The notes beneath the pieces were generated by a model. The model did no database searches and was not told the DNA's origin. It saw nothing but the letters and a program-made list of their open reading frames with translations. 64,000 nucleotides of DNA from Steroidobacteraceae bacterium (lineage in GTDB: Bacteria > Pseudomonadota > Gammaproteobacteria > Steroidobacterales > Steroidobacteraceae): NCBI GenBank assembly GCA_019634915.1, contig JAHCAN010000007.1:46917-110916 (forward strand), in the 5' to 3' direction. The translations under genes were made by a program, and so were the position numbers. Positions 1 to 8,310 of the stretch are shown here, piece after piece (the first letter of the stretch is position 1; each line of letters opens with the position of its first letter).

Positions 1-2
1 CA

Positions 3-326
3 CTCAATTCGACGCCGTCCATCGGCCTCTACAAGGAAGCGGAAGTCTCGCTGTGCACGCAGGGCATCGGGCTCGATTGGGGCGGCTGGGGATACGACTC
101 GCTGACGCAGATCCGGATTGCGGAGATCGTCGATGCATTCCCGCGCCTGCAGATGAAGCGGCAGTTCGCACGCGACGTCTGCCGGATTGTCGAATCCCGG
201 CCGGCCACGACGTACGACAATTTCGCGCGCGATTTCGGCGAGCGCTTCGTGCCCGGCTACCGGCGGCCATCCGCCGTGGACTTCCTGCTCGGTTCACCGT
301 TCGAGGAACAGGAGTCGCAGTCATGA
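3..326 (+). CDS. HD-domain (cyanamide hydratase-like) protein, 3' part
   Basis: This is the C-terminal 107 codons of a gene that starts before the window. The reading frame runs open from base 3 to a TGA at 324-326. The peptide reads LNSTPSIGLYKEAEVSLCTQ and later GLDWGGWGYDSLTQIRI, EIVDAFPRL, TYDNFARDFGERF and SAVDFLLGSPFEE. From memory this resembles the C-terminal part of HD-domain phosphohydrolases annotated as cyanamide hydratase-like, but the metal-binding HD motif itself would lie upstream of the window and cannot be seen. The stop codon overlaps the start of the next gene by four bases (ATGA), so the two are probably co-transcribed. Family assignment is tentative. Confidence 0.6.
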   Translation, partial: LNSTPSIGLYKEAEVSLCTQGIGLDWGGWGYDSLTQIRIAEIVDAFPRLQMKRQFARDVCRIVESRPATTYDNFARDFGERFVPGYRRPSAVDFLLGSPFEEQESQS

Positions 327-682
327 AGCTCAGTCTCGATCCGGCGGTCACCGCGCCGCGAAACATCACCCGCGAATCGCTGGTGCTGTCGGCGTGGTAC
401 GACGCGAACCCGGCGGTGCGCCGCCTGTGGGCGGTCAAGGATTCGCGGGCGCTGCGCGTGATCGTCGCGCTCGAACCGACCGTCGACGACAGCGATACCA
501 GCCCGGCCTGGCTGGCGTACGGCCAGATCTGGGCGCGGGAAATTCGCTCCGGCACAGGCAGCTTCGTGGAGCTGGAGATGGTCGAAGAACCTTCGGTCGA
601 CGAGATCGAGATCGACGCCGAAGGCGAAATCATCGCCGCCCTGTGCTGGCGCGATCCCACACTCCTGTGGTCGGCGGCCTGA
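323..682 (+). CDS. Conserved hypothetical protein, 119 aa
   Basis: The ATG at 323 overlaps the stop of the preceding HD-type gene (ATGA), suggesting translational coupling. The product begins MKLSLDPAVTAPRNITRESL and is acidic, with a run of Asp/Glu near residues 90-105 (EEPSVDEIEIDAEGE). It has no signal peptide, membrane segment or catalytic motif that I recognise. The pattern GYDSL/ALRVIVALEPT...DSDTSPAWLA suggests a small alpha/beta cytosolic protein. No function is offered. It is followed by 200 bases with no gene, which hold a short GC-rich inverted repeat (CCCGTC/GACGGG, 702-724). Confidence 0.65.
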   Translation: MKLSLDPAVTAPRNITRESLVLSAWYDANPAVRRLWAVKDSRALRVIVALEPTVDDSDTSPAWLAYGQIWAREIRSGTGSFVELEMVEEPSVDEIEIDAEGEIIAALCWRDPTLLWSAA

Positions 683-882
683 CTGGTTGGCTGACCCTCC
701 GCCCGTCGCAACGAAGATGACGGGTGTCAGGTCGTCGAGGCAGCTGTGACGAGGCGCGCACTTTCCACCCGTTCGTGCGCGGGACAGCTCACGCCGGCGC
801 GGTGTCCTCGCGAAAGCCGGCCAGCTACACGACGACGCGACGGGCGGAGGGATGGCATCACACTGATGAAAGGAGAAGCAAC

Positions 883-1488
883 GTGAAACTCTATTACGCA
901 CCCGGCGCATGCAGCCTGTCGGATCACATCGCACTGCTCGAGGCCGGTCTCGACTTCGAGCTGGAACGCGTCGACCTGAAGCGCAAGACCACGGCGTCGG
1001 GGGCCGACTTCACGGCCATCAATGCCAAGGGCTACGTGCCGGCTCTGGTGCTCGACGACGGCGAGATGCTGACCGAGAACATCGCGGTTCTCGACTGGAT
1101 CGCGACCCGACATCCCGCCCTGGGCCTCGAGGGGCCCCTGGGGCGGACTCGCCTCCTCGAGGCGCTGGCCTATATCTCCACGGAGATTCACAAGGACTTC
1201 AAGCCCTTCTTCACCGGTGCCGGCACCGGGGAGAAGCTGCGGGCGCAGGCGCAGATCATCAGGCGGCTGCAGTGGCTGGTGGAGCGGATGCGAAAGCCCT
1301 ACCTGTTCGGCAGTGAGCCCACGGTCGCGGATTTCTATCTGTTCGTGACACTGCGCTGGGCCGCGAAGTTCGGCATCGTCGTCCCCGAGTCGCTGGCCGA
1401 CCTGCGCGAGCGCATGCTGACCCGCCCGAATGTGCAAGCGGCGATCGAGTTCGAGGAAGGGGCTGCACAACGGACTGGGAGCGCCTGA
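883..1488 (+). CDS. Beta-class glutathione S-transferase
   Basis: A 201-residue cytosolic GST. The start is a GTG at 883, six bases after a good AGGAG ribosome site (871-875). The N-terminus MKLYYAPGACSLSDH is the thioredoxin-fold domain of bacterial beta-class GSTs, whose catalytic residue is Cys10, present here. The cis-proline region (GYVPALVLDDG) and the Glu-Asn/Ile glutathione contact (LTENIAVLDWI) follow. The all-helical domain fills residues 85-200 and includes the N-cap-like PTVADFYLF. The length is normal for the family. The TGA stop overlaps the ATG of the cytochrome b gene (TGATG), placing this GST at the head of a cytochrome b/AhpD-like operon. Physiological substrate unknown. Confidence 0.9.
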   Translation: MKLYYAPGACSLSDHIALLEAGLDFELERVDLKRKTTASGADFTAINAKGYVPALVLDDGEMLTENIAVLDWIATRHPALGLEGPLGRTRLLEALAYISTEIHKDFKPFFTGAGTGEKLRAQAQIIRRLQWLVERMRKPYLFGSEPTVADFYLFVTLRWAAKFGIVVPESLADLRERMLTRPNVQAAIEFEEGAAQRTGSA

Positions 1489-2747
1489 TGTCCTCCGGCA
1501 GTGCGGGCGCGCGTCGCAGTGGCCGGCTGTTCGAGTGGCTCGACAGACGACTGCCCATCCGGGCGTTCCTCGACAGCCAGCTGACGGGCTACTACGCCCC
1601 GAAGAACCTCAACGTCTGGTACTACTTCGGCGTGCTCGCGCTGCTGCTTCTCGCCGCGCAGATCGCGACCGGCCTCTCGCTCGCGATGCATTACAAACCG
1701 GGTGAGGCAACCGCGTTCGACTCGGTCGAGTACATCATGCGCGAAGTGCCCTGGGGCTGGCTGATCCGCTACGCGCATTCCACGGGCGCCTCGCTGTTCT
1801 TCGTCGTCGTGTACCTGCACATGTTCCGGGCACTGCTGTACGGCTCATATCGGGCGCCCCGCGAGCTGCTGTGGGTGCTCGGCGTGCTGACCTATCTCGC
1901 GCTGATGGCGGAGGCCTTCATGGGGTACGTACTGCCGTGGGGCAACATGTCGTTCTGGGGCGCGCAGGTGATCGTGAACCTGTTCGGCACCGTACCATTC
2001 GTCGGTCCGGAACTCGTCGAGTGGATCCGCGGGGACTACGCGATTGCCGACGCGATACTGGGCCGGTTCTTCGCGCTGCACGTGATCGCCGTGCCGCTCG
2101 TGCTGCTGCTGCTCGTCGGCCTGCATCTGCTCGCACTGCGTACCGCGGGCTCGAACAATCCCGACGGCATCGAGATCAAGGAGCGGCGCGACGCGCAGGG
2201 CAGGCCGCTCGATGGCATCCCGTTTCATCCGTACCATACGCTCAAGGATCTGTTCAGCGTCGCCGTGTTCCTGGTGATCTTCGCCGCCGTCGTGTTCTTC
2301 GCACCGGCGTTCGGCGGCCTGTTCCTCGAGCCCGCGAATTTCGAGCCCGCGGATCCGCTGTCGACGCCGCCGCACATTGCGCCTGCGTGGTATTTCGCCC
2401 CGTACTACGCGATCCTGCGTGCGGTGCCCGACCAGCGGCTCGGCGCGCTCGCGATGCTGCTGGCGATCGTCTCGTTCCTGTTCCTCCCCTGGCTCGATCG
2501 CTCGCGGGTTCGTTCGATACGTTACAAGGGGCGGCTCGCGCGCGCGGCACTGGCTGCGTTCGCGATCTCGTTCATCGGGCTCGGATTCGCCGGACTGCAG
2601 CCGCCCGGGCCGGTCCAGCTGTGCCTGGCGCGCGTCTTCTCGCTGATCTGGTTCGCGTGGTTCTGGCTGATGCCGATCCATTCGAAGCTCGACCGCACGA
2701 AGCACGTGCCGGCGCGCGTGCGCCATCGCCGTGCGGCGGGCGTATGA
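1488..2747 (+). CDS. petB: Orphan cytochrome b (bc1-complex type)
   Basis: An integral membrane diheme cytochrome b of 419 residues with about eight predicted membrane helices. The four heme-ligand histidines appear at 97, 111, 198 and 213 (RYAHSTGAS, YLHMFR, ALHVIAV, GLHLLALR). The Qo region is present (GYVLPWGNMSFWGAQV) and the ef-loop reads PAWYFAPYYAILR at 299-311. Mitochondria and alphaproteobacteria carry PEWY there; many beta- and gammaproteobacteria are known to lack that Glu. In a standard operon petA (Rieske) precedes and petC (cytochrome c1) follows. Here a GST overlaps upstream and an AhpD-like gene overlaps downstream (ATGA at 2744-2747), and neither bc1 partner is within the window. 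It may be a second, specialised cytochrome b that uses another electron donor or acceptor. The gene symbol is by family only. Confidence 0.88.
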   Translation: MSSGSAGARRSGRLFEWLDRRLPIRAFLDSQLTGYYAPKNLNVWYYFGVLALLLLAAQIATGLSLAMHYKPGEATAFDSVEYIMREVPWGWLIRYAHSTGASLFFVVVYLHMFRALLYGSYRAPRELLWVLGVLTYLALMAEAFMGYVLPWGNMSFWGAQVIVNLFGTVPFVGPELVEWIRGDYAIADAILGRFFALHVIAVPLVLLLLVGLHLLALRTAGSNNPDGIEIKERRDAQGRPLDGIPFHPYHTLKDLFSVAVFLVIFAAVVFFAPAFGGLFLEPANFEPADPLSTPPHIAPAWYFAPYYAILRAVPDQRLGALAMLLAIVSFLFLPWLDRSRVRSIRYKGRLARAALAAFAISFIGLGFAGLQPPGPVQLCLARVFSLIWFAWFWLMPIHSKLDRTKHVPARVRHRRAAGV

Positions 2748-2770
2748 TGCTTCGAAGAGGACACGACACG

Positions 2771-3223
2771 ATGGAAGCAAGACTGGACTACTGGAAGGCA
2801 TCGCCGCAGGGCATTGCCGCGTATCGACAACTTCAGGCCTACGTGGATCGGTGCGGCCTCGATCACCGCCTGATGGAGCTGGTGAAAACGCGCGCGTCGC
2901 AGCTGAACGGCTGCGCCTACTGCATCGACATGCACACGAAGGACGCCCGGGCGGATGGCGAGACCGAGCAGCGCCTCTACGCGCTGTCGGCCTGGCGGGA
3001 GACACCGTTCTTCACCGAACGCGAGCGTGCGGCGCTCGACTGGACCGAAGCCGTGACGCGCATTGCACCCGAGCAGGTGGACGACGCGCGCTATCAGCAG
3101 CTGCGCACGCAGTTCAGCGAGAAGGAAATCGTCGATCTCACACTCGTGATCATCGCGATCAACGGCTGGAATCGCCTCGCCATTCCGTTCCGCACGCCGC
3201 CCGGCACTTATCAGCGGGCATAG
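2771..3223 (+). CDS. AhpD-like / carboxymuconolactone decarboxylase-family protein
   Basis: A 150-residue protein of the CMD/AhpD superfamily. The peroxidatic CxxC is seen as GCAYCIDMH (Cys48, Cys51, His55), followed by KDARADGETEQRLYALSAWRE, the usual helix pair. This motif marks alkylhydroperoxidase-type members rather than true decarboxylases. I chose the ATG at 2771 because AGAGGA lies ten bases before it; tandem ATGs at 2744 and 2747, overlapping the cytochrome b stop, would add nine residues. Together with the GST and cytochrome b it suggests a thiol or peroxide stress role at the membrane. That link is inference from gene order. Confidence 0.88.
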   Translation: MEARLDYWKASPQGIAAYRQLQAYVDRCGLDHRLMELVKTRASQLNGCAYCIDMHTKDARADGETEQRLYALSAWRETPFFTERERAALDWTEAVTRIAPEQVDDARYQQLRTQFSEKEIVDLTLVIIAINGWNRLAIPFRTPPGTYQRA

Positions 3224-3237
3224 GGCATCGCGCCCGT

Positions 3238-4488
3238 CTACGGACGCAGCGGCTGCGCGGGCTTGCCGCCCGGCACGAAGAGGAGGGCGTCGTAGGCCCA
3301 TATCATCGCGCGCACCTCGGGCGCCAGGTGCGCCCATTGCTTTGGCCGGTCCTTCCATCGCCGCAGATCGAACAGCGTCGGGGTCTTCGGATCGACGTGC
3401 GCGACGAGATCGGGGAAGGCCTTGGCCACGTCGAATTCGCAATCGACTTCGTTGCCCATGAAGTCGGCCGCCTTCGTTCCCGGTCCGCAAAGGATCAGCA
3501 GGTCGAACGCGCTCTTTCCTTGCGCCAGCGCGAACTCGGACACGAAGTTGCCGAGCGACGGCACGTGCGTCGGCGAGAGGCCACGCATCATGTGGTTGGC
3601 GCCGAACTTGAACAGCACTTTCGGCATCCGGCCGTCTCGCATCTCTGCCTCGTGCATTCGTGCGAGGAAGGTGCGCTTCATCAGCGTTTCGCGCTCGAGG
3701 TTCGCGGCGTGGACGCTCAGGCCGCGTCCGGCGACGAACGGCTGATAGATGCGCGCCGACTCGATCATGCCGGCCGCGAGTTGCGCCCACTCGCGATCCT
3801 GCTCGTCGCCGAGCAGTGCATGCAGGTCCTGCAGTTCGCGCAGTTCGACCGTGCCCAGGAATTCGAAGCTCCCTTTCGCGCGCGCCGCCAGCGTTTGCGC
3901 CAGCGCCCGCGCGTGTGCGTTCGTCGCTCCGGCGGCGATGTCTGCCAGCAGCGGCCCGGCCGCGCCGATGAAGAGCTGATCGAGTCCCCACAGCGCAGGC
4001 GGTGCCTCGCCGTTCGCGTGCACGGCGGCTTGCGCCAGCGCTGCCTCAGTCGACCAGTTGTAGAACGGCAGCGAGAGCTTCGCATCGTCGCGCGCGAGAT
4101 ACGCGGCGAGTGCGGCCGTTCCGCCCTGGCGCAGCATCGTTTCGAGCTTTGCCGTCGTCCACGGGTCGACCTCGATCGCCAGATGGCGATAGCCGAGCGG
4201 GCCGATGCCGGCGAGCAGGGCCCGCACGGTGCTCGCGATGTCCGCGACTCCGTGCTCCTCGCCCACGAGCACGAACTGGGACTCATTCGCACGTGCCTCC
4301 AGGAAAGCCGCGCCGGGTCCCGACAGGTGCCCGTCGCGCAGGGCGACCGGCATACGGGTTGCCGCCAGGGTCTGCTGGAACAGCGCAGCGGGATCGTCGG
4401 GCAGGGGTTCGGCAGCAGAGGCGACTCCATGGCCAGGACAGAGACCGATCACGACGGCGCACGCGCCGGCCAGACGCAGCATTTTCAC
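3238..4488 (-). CDS. Secreted erythromycin-esterase/ChaN-like protein
   Basis: A 416-residue exported protein. The GTG at 4488 follows a GGGGGAG site by five bases; an ATG two codons later (4482) is possible. Residues 1-25 (MKMLRLAGACAVVIGL then GVASAAE) form a Sec signal peptide. The mature part has GEEHG at 76-80, an IEVDPW acidic strand near 106 and a later FGANHMMRG. These are the spaced His/Glu elements of the EreA/ChaN/TraB-like fold, in which they form a metal or catalytic site. Chromosomal members are not known to confer macrolide resistance, so no such role is claimed. It is divergent from the catalase gene, sharing a 150-base promoter gap. Family call moderate, substrate unknown. 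Confidence 0.7.
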   Translation of the reverse strand: MKMLRLAGACAVVIGLCPGHGVASAAEPLPDDPAALFQQTLAATRMPVALRDGHLSGPGAAFLEARANESQFVLVGEEHGVADIASTVRALLAGIGPLGYRHLAIEVDPWTTAKLETMLRQGGTAALAAYLARDDAKLSLPFYNWSTEAALAQAAVHANGEAPPALWGLDQLFIGAAGPLLADIAAGATNAHARALAQTLAARAKGSFEFLGTVELRELQDLHALLGDEQDREWAQLAAGMIESARIYQPFVAGRGLSVHAANLERETLMKRTFLARMHEAEMRDGRMPKVLFKFGANHMMRGLSPTHVPSLGNFVSEFALAQGKSAFDLLILCGPGTKAADFMGNEVDCEFDVAKAFPDLVAHVDPKTPTLFDLRRWKDRPKQWAHLAPEVRAMIWAYDALLFVPGGKPAQPLRP

Positions 4489-4524
4489 GATGACTCCCCC
4501 TCCGGATGCCGACTCGAAGTCTGA

Positions 4525-4545
4525 GATGCCGTTGCGGGTGGCATC
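4525..4545. promoter_or_regulatory. Inverted repeat in catalase divergent promoter gap
   Basis: GATGCC at 4525-4530 and GGCATC at 4540-4545 form a perfect 6-base inverted repeat with a 9-base spacer. It sits midway between the divergent EreA-like and catalase genes, so it could be an operator serving either one. No known peroxide-regulator consensus is claimed. Confidence 0.35.
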
Positions 4546-4641
4546 GGTTTGAACCGCACGGGTTTGCCACGATGGACAGTGCCTGCAAAGGGAGACAGAC
4601 TGGTCATGAAATCGGGAGGGGCCCTTTTTCCACAGGAGATC

Positions 4642-6120
4642 ATGACCGTGTCGAAATCCACGATTCACGGCTCGACCATGAGTACCGGCGCCCCGGCGCC
4701 GAGTGACCGCAATTCCCTGACGATCGGCACCGACGGTCCCATCCTCTTGCATGACGTGCATTTCCTCGAGCAGATGGCGCATTTCAACCGGGAAAAGGTT
4801 CCCGAGCGCCAGCCGCATGCCAAGGGCTCGGGCGCGTTCGGCGTGCTCGAGACGACCGAGGACGTGTCGCGCTACACCCGGGCGGCGCTGTTCCGGAAAG
4901 GCGCGTCCACCGAAATGCTGGCGCGCTTCTCCACGGTGGCCGGCGAAGCGGGCAGCCCGGACACCTGGCGCGACGTGCGCGGCTTCTCGCTGAAGTTCTA
5001 CACTAGCGAAGGCAACTACGATCTGGTCGGCAACAACACGCCGGTCTTCTTCGTGCGCGATCCGATGAAGTTCCCGCACTTCATCCGCAGCCAGAAGCGC
5101 CTGCCCGATTCGGGCCTGCGCGACAGCCACATGCAGTGGGATTTCTGGACCAGCAACCCCGAGACGGCCCACCAGGTCACCTACCTGATGGGCGAGCGCG
5201 GCCTGCCGCGCACCTGGCGGCACATGAACGGCTATGGTTCACACACTTATATGTGGATCAATGCCAGCGGCGAGAAGTTCTGGGTCAAGTACCACTTCCA
5301 CACGCAGCAGGGCATGGAGTTCTTCAGCAATGCGGAAGCGGCCGCGATGTCCGGCGCCGACGCCGATTTCCATCGCCGCGACCTGTTCGAGGCCATTGCG
5401 CGGGGCGAGCACCCGAAATGGACACTCTCGGTGCAGGTCATGCCCTACGCGCAGGCGAAGACCAGCCGGATCAATCCGTTCGACCTGACCAAGACCTGGC
5501 CGCACAAGGACTATCCGCTGATCAAGGTCGGCACGATGACGCTGAACCGCAATCCGGAGAACTTCTTCGCGCAGATCGAGCAGGCGGCCTTCTCGCCGGG
5601 CAACACGGTGCCCGGCATCGGGCTGTCGCCCGACAAGATGCTGCTGGGCCGGGCCTTCGCCTACAACGATGCGCAGCGCAACCGCATCGGCACCAACTTC
5701 CACCAGCTTCCGGTCAACCGGCCGAAGGTGAACGTGAACACCTACATGTTCGACGGCCACATGGCCTACGAACACAGTGGCAACGCGCCCACCTACGCGC
5801 CCAACAGCGGTGGCCGGCCGTGGGCCGATGAGACTGGCCCGGTTGCCGACGGATGGGAGACGGACGGCGAGATGGTCCGCAGCGCCTACACGCTGCGCGC
5901 CGACGACGACGATTTCACGCAGCCCGGCATCCTCGTCCGCAAGGTGTTCAACGACGCGCAGCGCGCGGCGCTGGTCGACCAGGTGGCCGGCAGCCTGCTG
6001 AGTGGGGTGCGCTCACCGGTGCTCGAGCGCGCCTTCGGCTACTGGAAGTCGATCGACGCCGATGTCGGCGCGAAGATCGAGCAGAAGGTCAAGGCGGGCA
6101 GCGGCGGCAAACGCGGCTGA
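4642..6120 (+). CDS. katA: Monofunctional heme catalase
   Basis: A 492-residue catalase that dismutates hydrogen peroxide in the cytosol. The distal His is His59 in [10 protein letters not shown], the distal Asn lies in [13 protein letters not shown] (131-132), and the heme-iron ligand is Tyr341 in [14 protein letters not shown]. The length and the NFHQLPVN block fit the small-subunit (clade 3) catalases. The ATG at 4642 follows AGGAG closely; a GTG two codons on (4648) has better spacing and may be the real start. There is no signal peptide. It lies downstream of a gap containing an inverted repeat and is followed by a strong GC hairpin. The symbol is by family resemblance. Confidence 0.93.
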   Translation: MTVSKSTIHGSTMSTGAPAPSDRNSLTIGTDGPILLHDVHFLEQMAHFNREKVPERQPHAKGSGAFGVLETTEDVSRYTRAALFRKGASTEMLARFSTVAGEAGSPDTWRDVRGFSLKFYTSEGNYDLVGNNTPVFFVRDPMKFPHFIRSQKRLPDSGLRDSHMQWDFWTSNPETAHQVTYLMGERGLPRTWRHMNGYGSHTYMWINASGEKFWVKYHFHTQQGMEFFSNAEAAAMSGADADFHRRDLFEAIARGEHPKWTLSVQVMPYAQAKTSRINPFDLTKTWPHKDYPLIKVGTMTLNRNPENFFAQIEQAAFSPGNTVPGIGLSPDKMLLGRAFAYNDAQRNRIGTNFHQLPVNRPKVNVNTYMFDGHMAYEHSGNAPTYAPNSGGRPWADETGPVADGWETDGEMVRSAYTLRADDDDFTQPGILVRKVFNDAQRAALVDQVAGSLLSGVRSPVLERAFGYWKSIDADVGAKIEQKVKAGSGGKRG

Positions 6121-6155
6121 GGGTGGACGCCGGCGACCTGGCGCAGGCAACGCAA

Positions 6156-6179
6156 GGCCGGGCACCACGGTGCCCGGCC
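6156..6179 (+). terminator. GC-rich hairpin after catalase
   Basis: A perfect 10-base stem (GGCCGGGCAC/GTGCCCGGCC) with a CACG loop lies 35 bases after the catalase stop. It is followed by GTCTTGG rather than a T run, so it may be a weak terminator or an mRNA 3'-stabilising hairpin. Confidence 0.5.
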
Positions 6180-6182
6180 GTC

Positions 6183-6211
6183 TTGGCGCCGGGCCCCCGT
6201 TCCTGTATTCT
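6183..6211 (+). promoter_or_regulatory. Sigma70-type promoter of tRNA-Arg(ACG)
   Basis: TTGGCG (6183-6188) and TATTCT (6206-6211) are separated by 17 bases, a good -35/-10 pair. Initiation would fall near 6218, giving a leader of about 29 bases before the tRNA. The next bases are GC-rich, as is usual for stable-RNA promoters. Confidence 0.6.
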
Positions 6212-6246
6212 CGCGCGCCTCATTCGGCGGCCGTTCCAGCCGCCAT

Positions 6247-6323
6247 GCGCCCGTAGCTCAGCTGGATAGAGTACCTGGCTACGAACCAGGTGGTCGGGAG
6301 TTCGAATCTCTCCGGGCGCGCCA
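6247..6323 (+). tRNA. tRNA-Arg (anticodon ACG)
   Basis: A full 77-base cloverleaf with encoded CCA. The acceptor stem is GCGCCCG/CGGGCGC with G as discriminator. The anticodon stem ACCTGG/CCAGGT encloses CTACGAA, giving anticodon ACG. The T arm is GGGAG TTCGAAT CTCTC. Nearly all of its 3' half is identical to the second tRNA-Arg at 62410, which is relevant to the attachment-site copy near 63.6 kb. Confidence 0.97.
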
Positions 6324-6328
6324 TTTCA

Positions 6329-6366
6329 AACAAGGGGTTGGCTTCTGCCGACCCTTTGTTCTTTCG
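6329..6366 (+). terminator. Terminator behind tRNA-Arg(ACG)
   Basis: A 14-base stem (AACAAGGGGTTGGC with GCCGACCCTTTGTT, two G-U pairs) with a TTCT loop, followed by CTTTC, starts six bases after the tRNA. It would separate the tRNA transcript from the GST gene that starts at 6377. Confidence 0.7.
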
Positions 6367-6376
6367 CGAGGTGCCG

Positions 6377-7072
6377 ATGTACACGCTCCACATCGCCAAC
6401 AAGAACTACTCTTCCTGGTCGTTGCGTCCCTGGGTGCTGATGCGCGAGCTCGGCATTGCCTTCGAGGAGCATCTCGTGCCTTTCGACGACGCCCCGGCCT
6501 GGGAGGCGTACCGGCGGATTTCACCGTCGGGCAAGGTGCCCTGTCTCGTCGACGGCGACGTCACCGTTTGGGATTCGCTCGCGATCACCGAATATCTCGC
6601 GGAACGGCACGAAGGCGTCTGGCCCGCCGACGCCGGCGCGCGCGCCTGGGCGCGCAGCGCCGCGGCGGAAATGCACTCGGGCTTCGCCGAGCTGCGCGAG
6701 CGCTGCTCGATGAGCTGCGGCCTGAGGGTCCGCCTGCACGACATCACGCCCGCGCTGCAGCGGGACATCGATCGTATCGACGCACTGTGGAACCACGGTC
6801 TCGCGCGCTTCGGCGGACCCTTCCTGGCCGGCCAGGCGCCGACGGCCGTTGACGCGTTCTATGCGCCGGTGGCGTTCCGGATCCAGACGTTCTCGCTGAA
6901 GCTGAGCCCGGTCTCCATGGCCTGGGTGTCGCAGATGCTGGCTCGCGAAGCGATGCAGGCCTGGTATCGGGAAGCCCTGGCCGAAACGTTCCGCGAGGAA
7001 GCGCACGACGCCGACACTGCCCGCTACGGCACCGTGCTGCAGGATCTGCGCGTTCCGGCGCAGGCTGGCTAG
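6377..7072 (+). CDS. Glutathione S-transferase family protein
   Basis: A 231-residue cytosolic GST. The N-terminus MYTLHIANKNYSSWSLRPW carries the Ser-rich active-site loop typical of theta/zeta-like bacterial GSTs (Ser12-Ser13). GKVPCLVDGD is the cis-Pro region and VWDSLAITEYL the glutathione-binding turn. The helical domain includes AEMHSGFAELRERCSMSCG, a pattern common in this subgroup. The ATG at 6377 is the first start after the tRNA terminator; upstream in-frame ATGs lie inside the tRNA and were not used. It is convergent with the PrnB-like gene and overlaps its 3' end by four bases. Substrate unknown. Confidence 0.88.
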   Translation: MYTLHIANKNYSSWSLRPWVLMRELGIAFEEHLVPFDDAPAWEAYRRISPSGKVPCLVDGDVTVWDSLAITEYLAERHEGVWPADAGARAWARSAAAEMHSGFAELRERCSMSCGLRVRLHDITPALQRDIDRIDALWNHGLARFGGPFLAGQAPTAVDAFYAPVAFRIQTFSLKLSPVSMAWVSQMLAREAMQAWYREALAETFREEAHDADTARYGTVLQDLRVPAQAG

Positions 7073-8265
7073 CGGCCGAGCTTCGCGCGCAGCCGCGCGA
7101 GGTCGGCGTGGCGCGTGGCCAGGTCGTCGCGCGGCGCAGCGCAACGCAGGTCGCGCAATATCTCGAGGGCGCGCAGCAGCACCGGCAGCGGCGGCCCGCT
7201 CGCGGTGAGACCCTGCTGGTGCCGCGCATCGAGCGTGCGCGCCGGATGCTCGATGAAGCGTGCAACCAGCTGATCGTGATGCTGGCGCGCGGTGTGCGCG
7301 TAGCGCTCACAGGTATCGAGGAACGCGCGGGCGTTCGCCCCGACCCAGGGGCCACCGGGTTCACCCGAGTCGAGCAGTCGCAGGAATTCGTCGAGCAGGC
7401 TGCGCCGGGTCATGCAATCGCGCAGGCGTGCCTGGTCGGGCGGCAGCATGAACAGCATCTTGTCGACCAGCAGCTGCGCATAATAAGGATCGCTCGCCTG
7501 GCACAGGCCGAGCAGCAGGTCGATTTCATTGATGCCGGAGAAGTCGCCGGCGTTCGCGCCCCGATACTCGAAGCGCCCGACGCGGTAGGGCTTGTAGTAG
7601 GGGCGCACGCTGTAGAAGAAGCGCTCGACGTCGAGCTGTGCGAACAGCCGCTCGTTGCAGCGAAGCACCGCGTCCAGTGCCTGTTGCGCGGCTTCGAACA
7701 GCTCGGCCACGATTGCGCTGGTGACGCCGATCGGCACGATGCGGCCGAGCGCGTCAGCGGCACGCTGGAAGGCGAGGATGCCGCGCGTGTTCTCGTCGAG
7801 GAACAGGATCTCGTCGGGCAAGCGCGTGAAGCTCTTGCGCAGCCCGCCGATCGCGAGATTGTGCGTGGCGAGGTGGCCGGTCGCGAAGCGCGGCGCCATG
7901 CCGAGCGAGGCACCGACGTGCAGCGCGAGCGAGGAGGCCTCGCGAAACGGCGAGCGCTCTTCGCGCGCAGGGTTGGTCAGCTCATGGCGGCGCAGCGCGC
8001 CGAGATAGAGGCCGACGCTGCCCAGCACACCGAACGCGCTGTCGAAGCCGTCGCCGGTATTGCCTTCGCGCAGCAGCCCGACCACGTAGGTCTGGCCCTC
8101 GTCCCGGATCGCGGCCTTGATCGGATCGCCGATGCCGTCGACGTTGGCGCGGTCGTCCTGCGCGAAGTACAGCTCTTCCAGTGCCGTGTTCATGTCGGCG
8201 AAGCCGCTGCGGATCCAGTGATCGAATGCCTCGGCCTTGCTGCTCATCACCCCATTCAGCAACAT
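7069..8265 (-). CDS. PrnB-like (DUF1864) member of the TDO/IDO heme superfamily
   Basis: A 398-residue protein resembling monodechloroaminopyrrolnitrin synthase PrnB, the pyrrolnitrin enzyme that rearranges 7-chlorotryptophan and shares the fold of tryptophan 2,3- and indoleamine 2,3-dioxygenases. The most telling blocks are VRPYYKPYRVGRFEYRG near the middle, GINEIDLLLGLC and LLVDKMLFMLPPDQARLRDC. His-rich helices (ALHVGASLG, ATGHLATHNLAIGG) could hold the heme ligand, but I cannot say which His. ATG 8265 (MLLNGVMSSK) is chosen; ATG 8247 is equally possible because neither has a clear ribosome site. It is divergent from a kynureninase-like gene, which strengthens the idea of tryptophan-like substrate chemistry. 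No halogenase is nearby, so pyrrolnitrin itself is not implied. Confidence 0.75.
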   Translation of the reverse strand: MLLNGVMSSKAEAFDHWIRSGFADMNTALEELYFAQDDRANVDGIGDPIKAAIRDEGQTYVVGLLREGNTGDGFDSAFGVLGSVGLYLGALRRHELTNPAREERSPFREASSLALHVGASLGMAPRFATGHLATHNLAIGGLRKSFTRLPDEILFLDENTRGILAFQRAADALGRIVPIGVTSAIVAELFEAAQQALDAVLRCNERLFAQLDVERFFYSVRPYYKPYRVGRFEYRGANAGDFSGINEIDLLLGLCQASDPYYAQLLVDKMLFMLPPDQARLRDCMTRRSLLDEFLRLLDSGEPGGPWVGANARAFLDTCERYAHTARQHHDQLVARFIEHPARTLDARHQQGLTASGPPLPVLLRALEILRDLRCAAPRDDLATRHADLARLRAKLGR

Positions 8266-8310
8266 TCGCCGGCCCCCGCGCAAGGGGCCTGCGCGCCCCG
8301 CGCGCGGGCC

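Noticed and set aside
2693-2704. Loss of the PEWY Glu in cytochrome b as proof of an inactive Qo site
   Set aside because: Many beta- and gammaproteobacterial cytochromes b naturally have no Glu there, so the change is not evidence of loss of function.
3238-4488. Macrolide resistance gene
   Set aside because: Only the general EreA/ChaN-like fold is seen; chromosomal family members with signal peptides are common and have no known link to resistance.
3238-5223. Long open frames opposite catalase, proBA, the GGDEF-EAL gene and others
   Set aside because: They are mirror frames caused by high GC third positions; they show Arg/Ala/Pro-rich low-complexity translations and no family motifs.
6247-7072. 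Integrated element next to tRNA-Arg(ACG)
   Set aside because: The tRNA keeps its own promoter and terminator, and no copy of its 3' end follows nearby.
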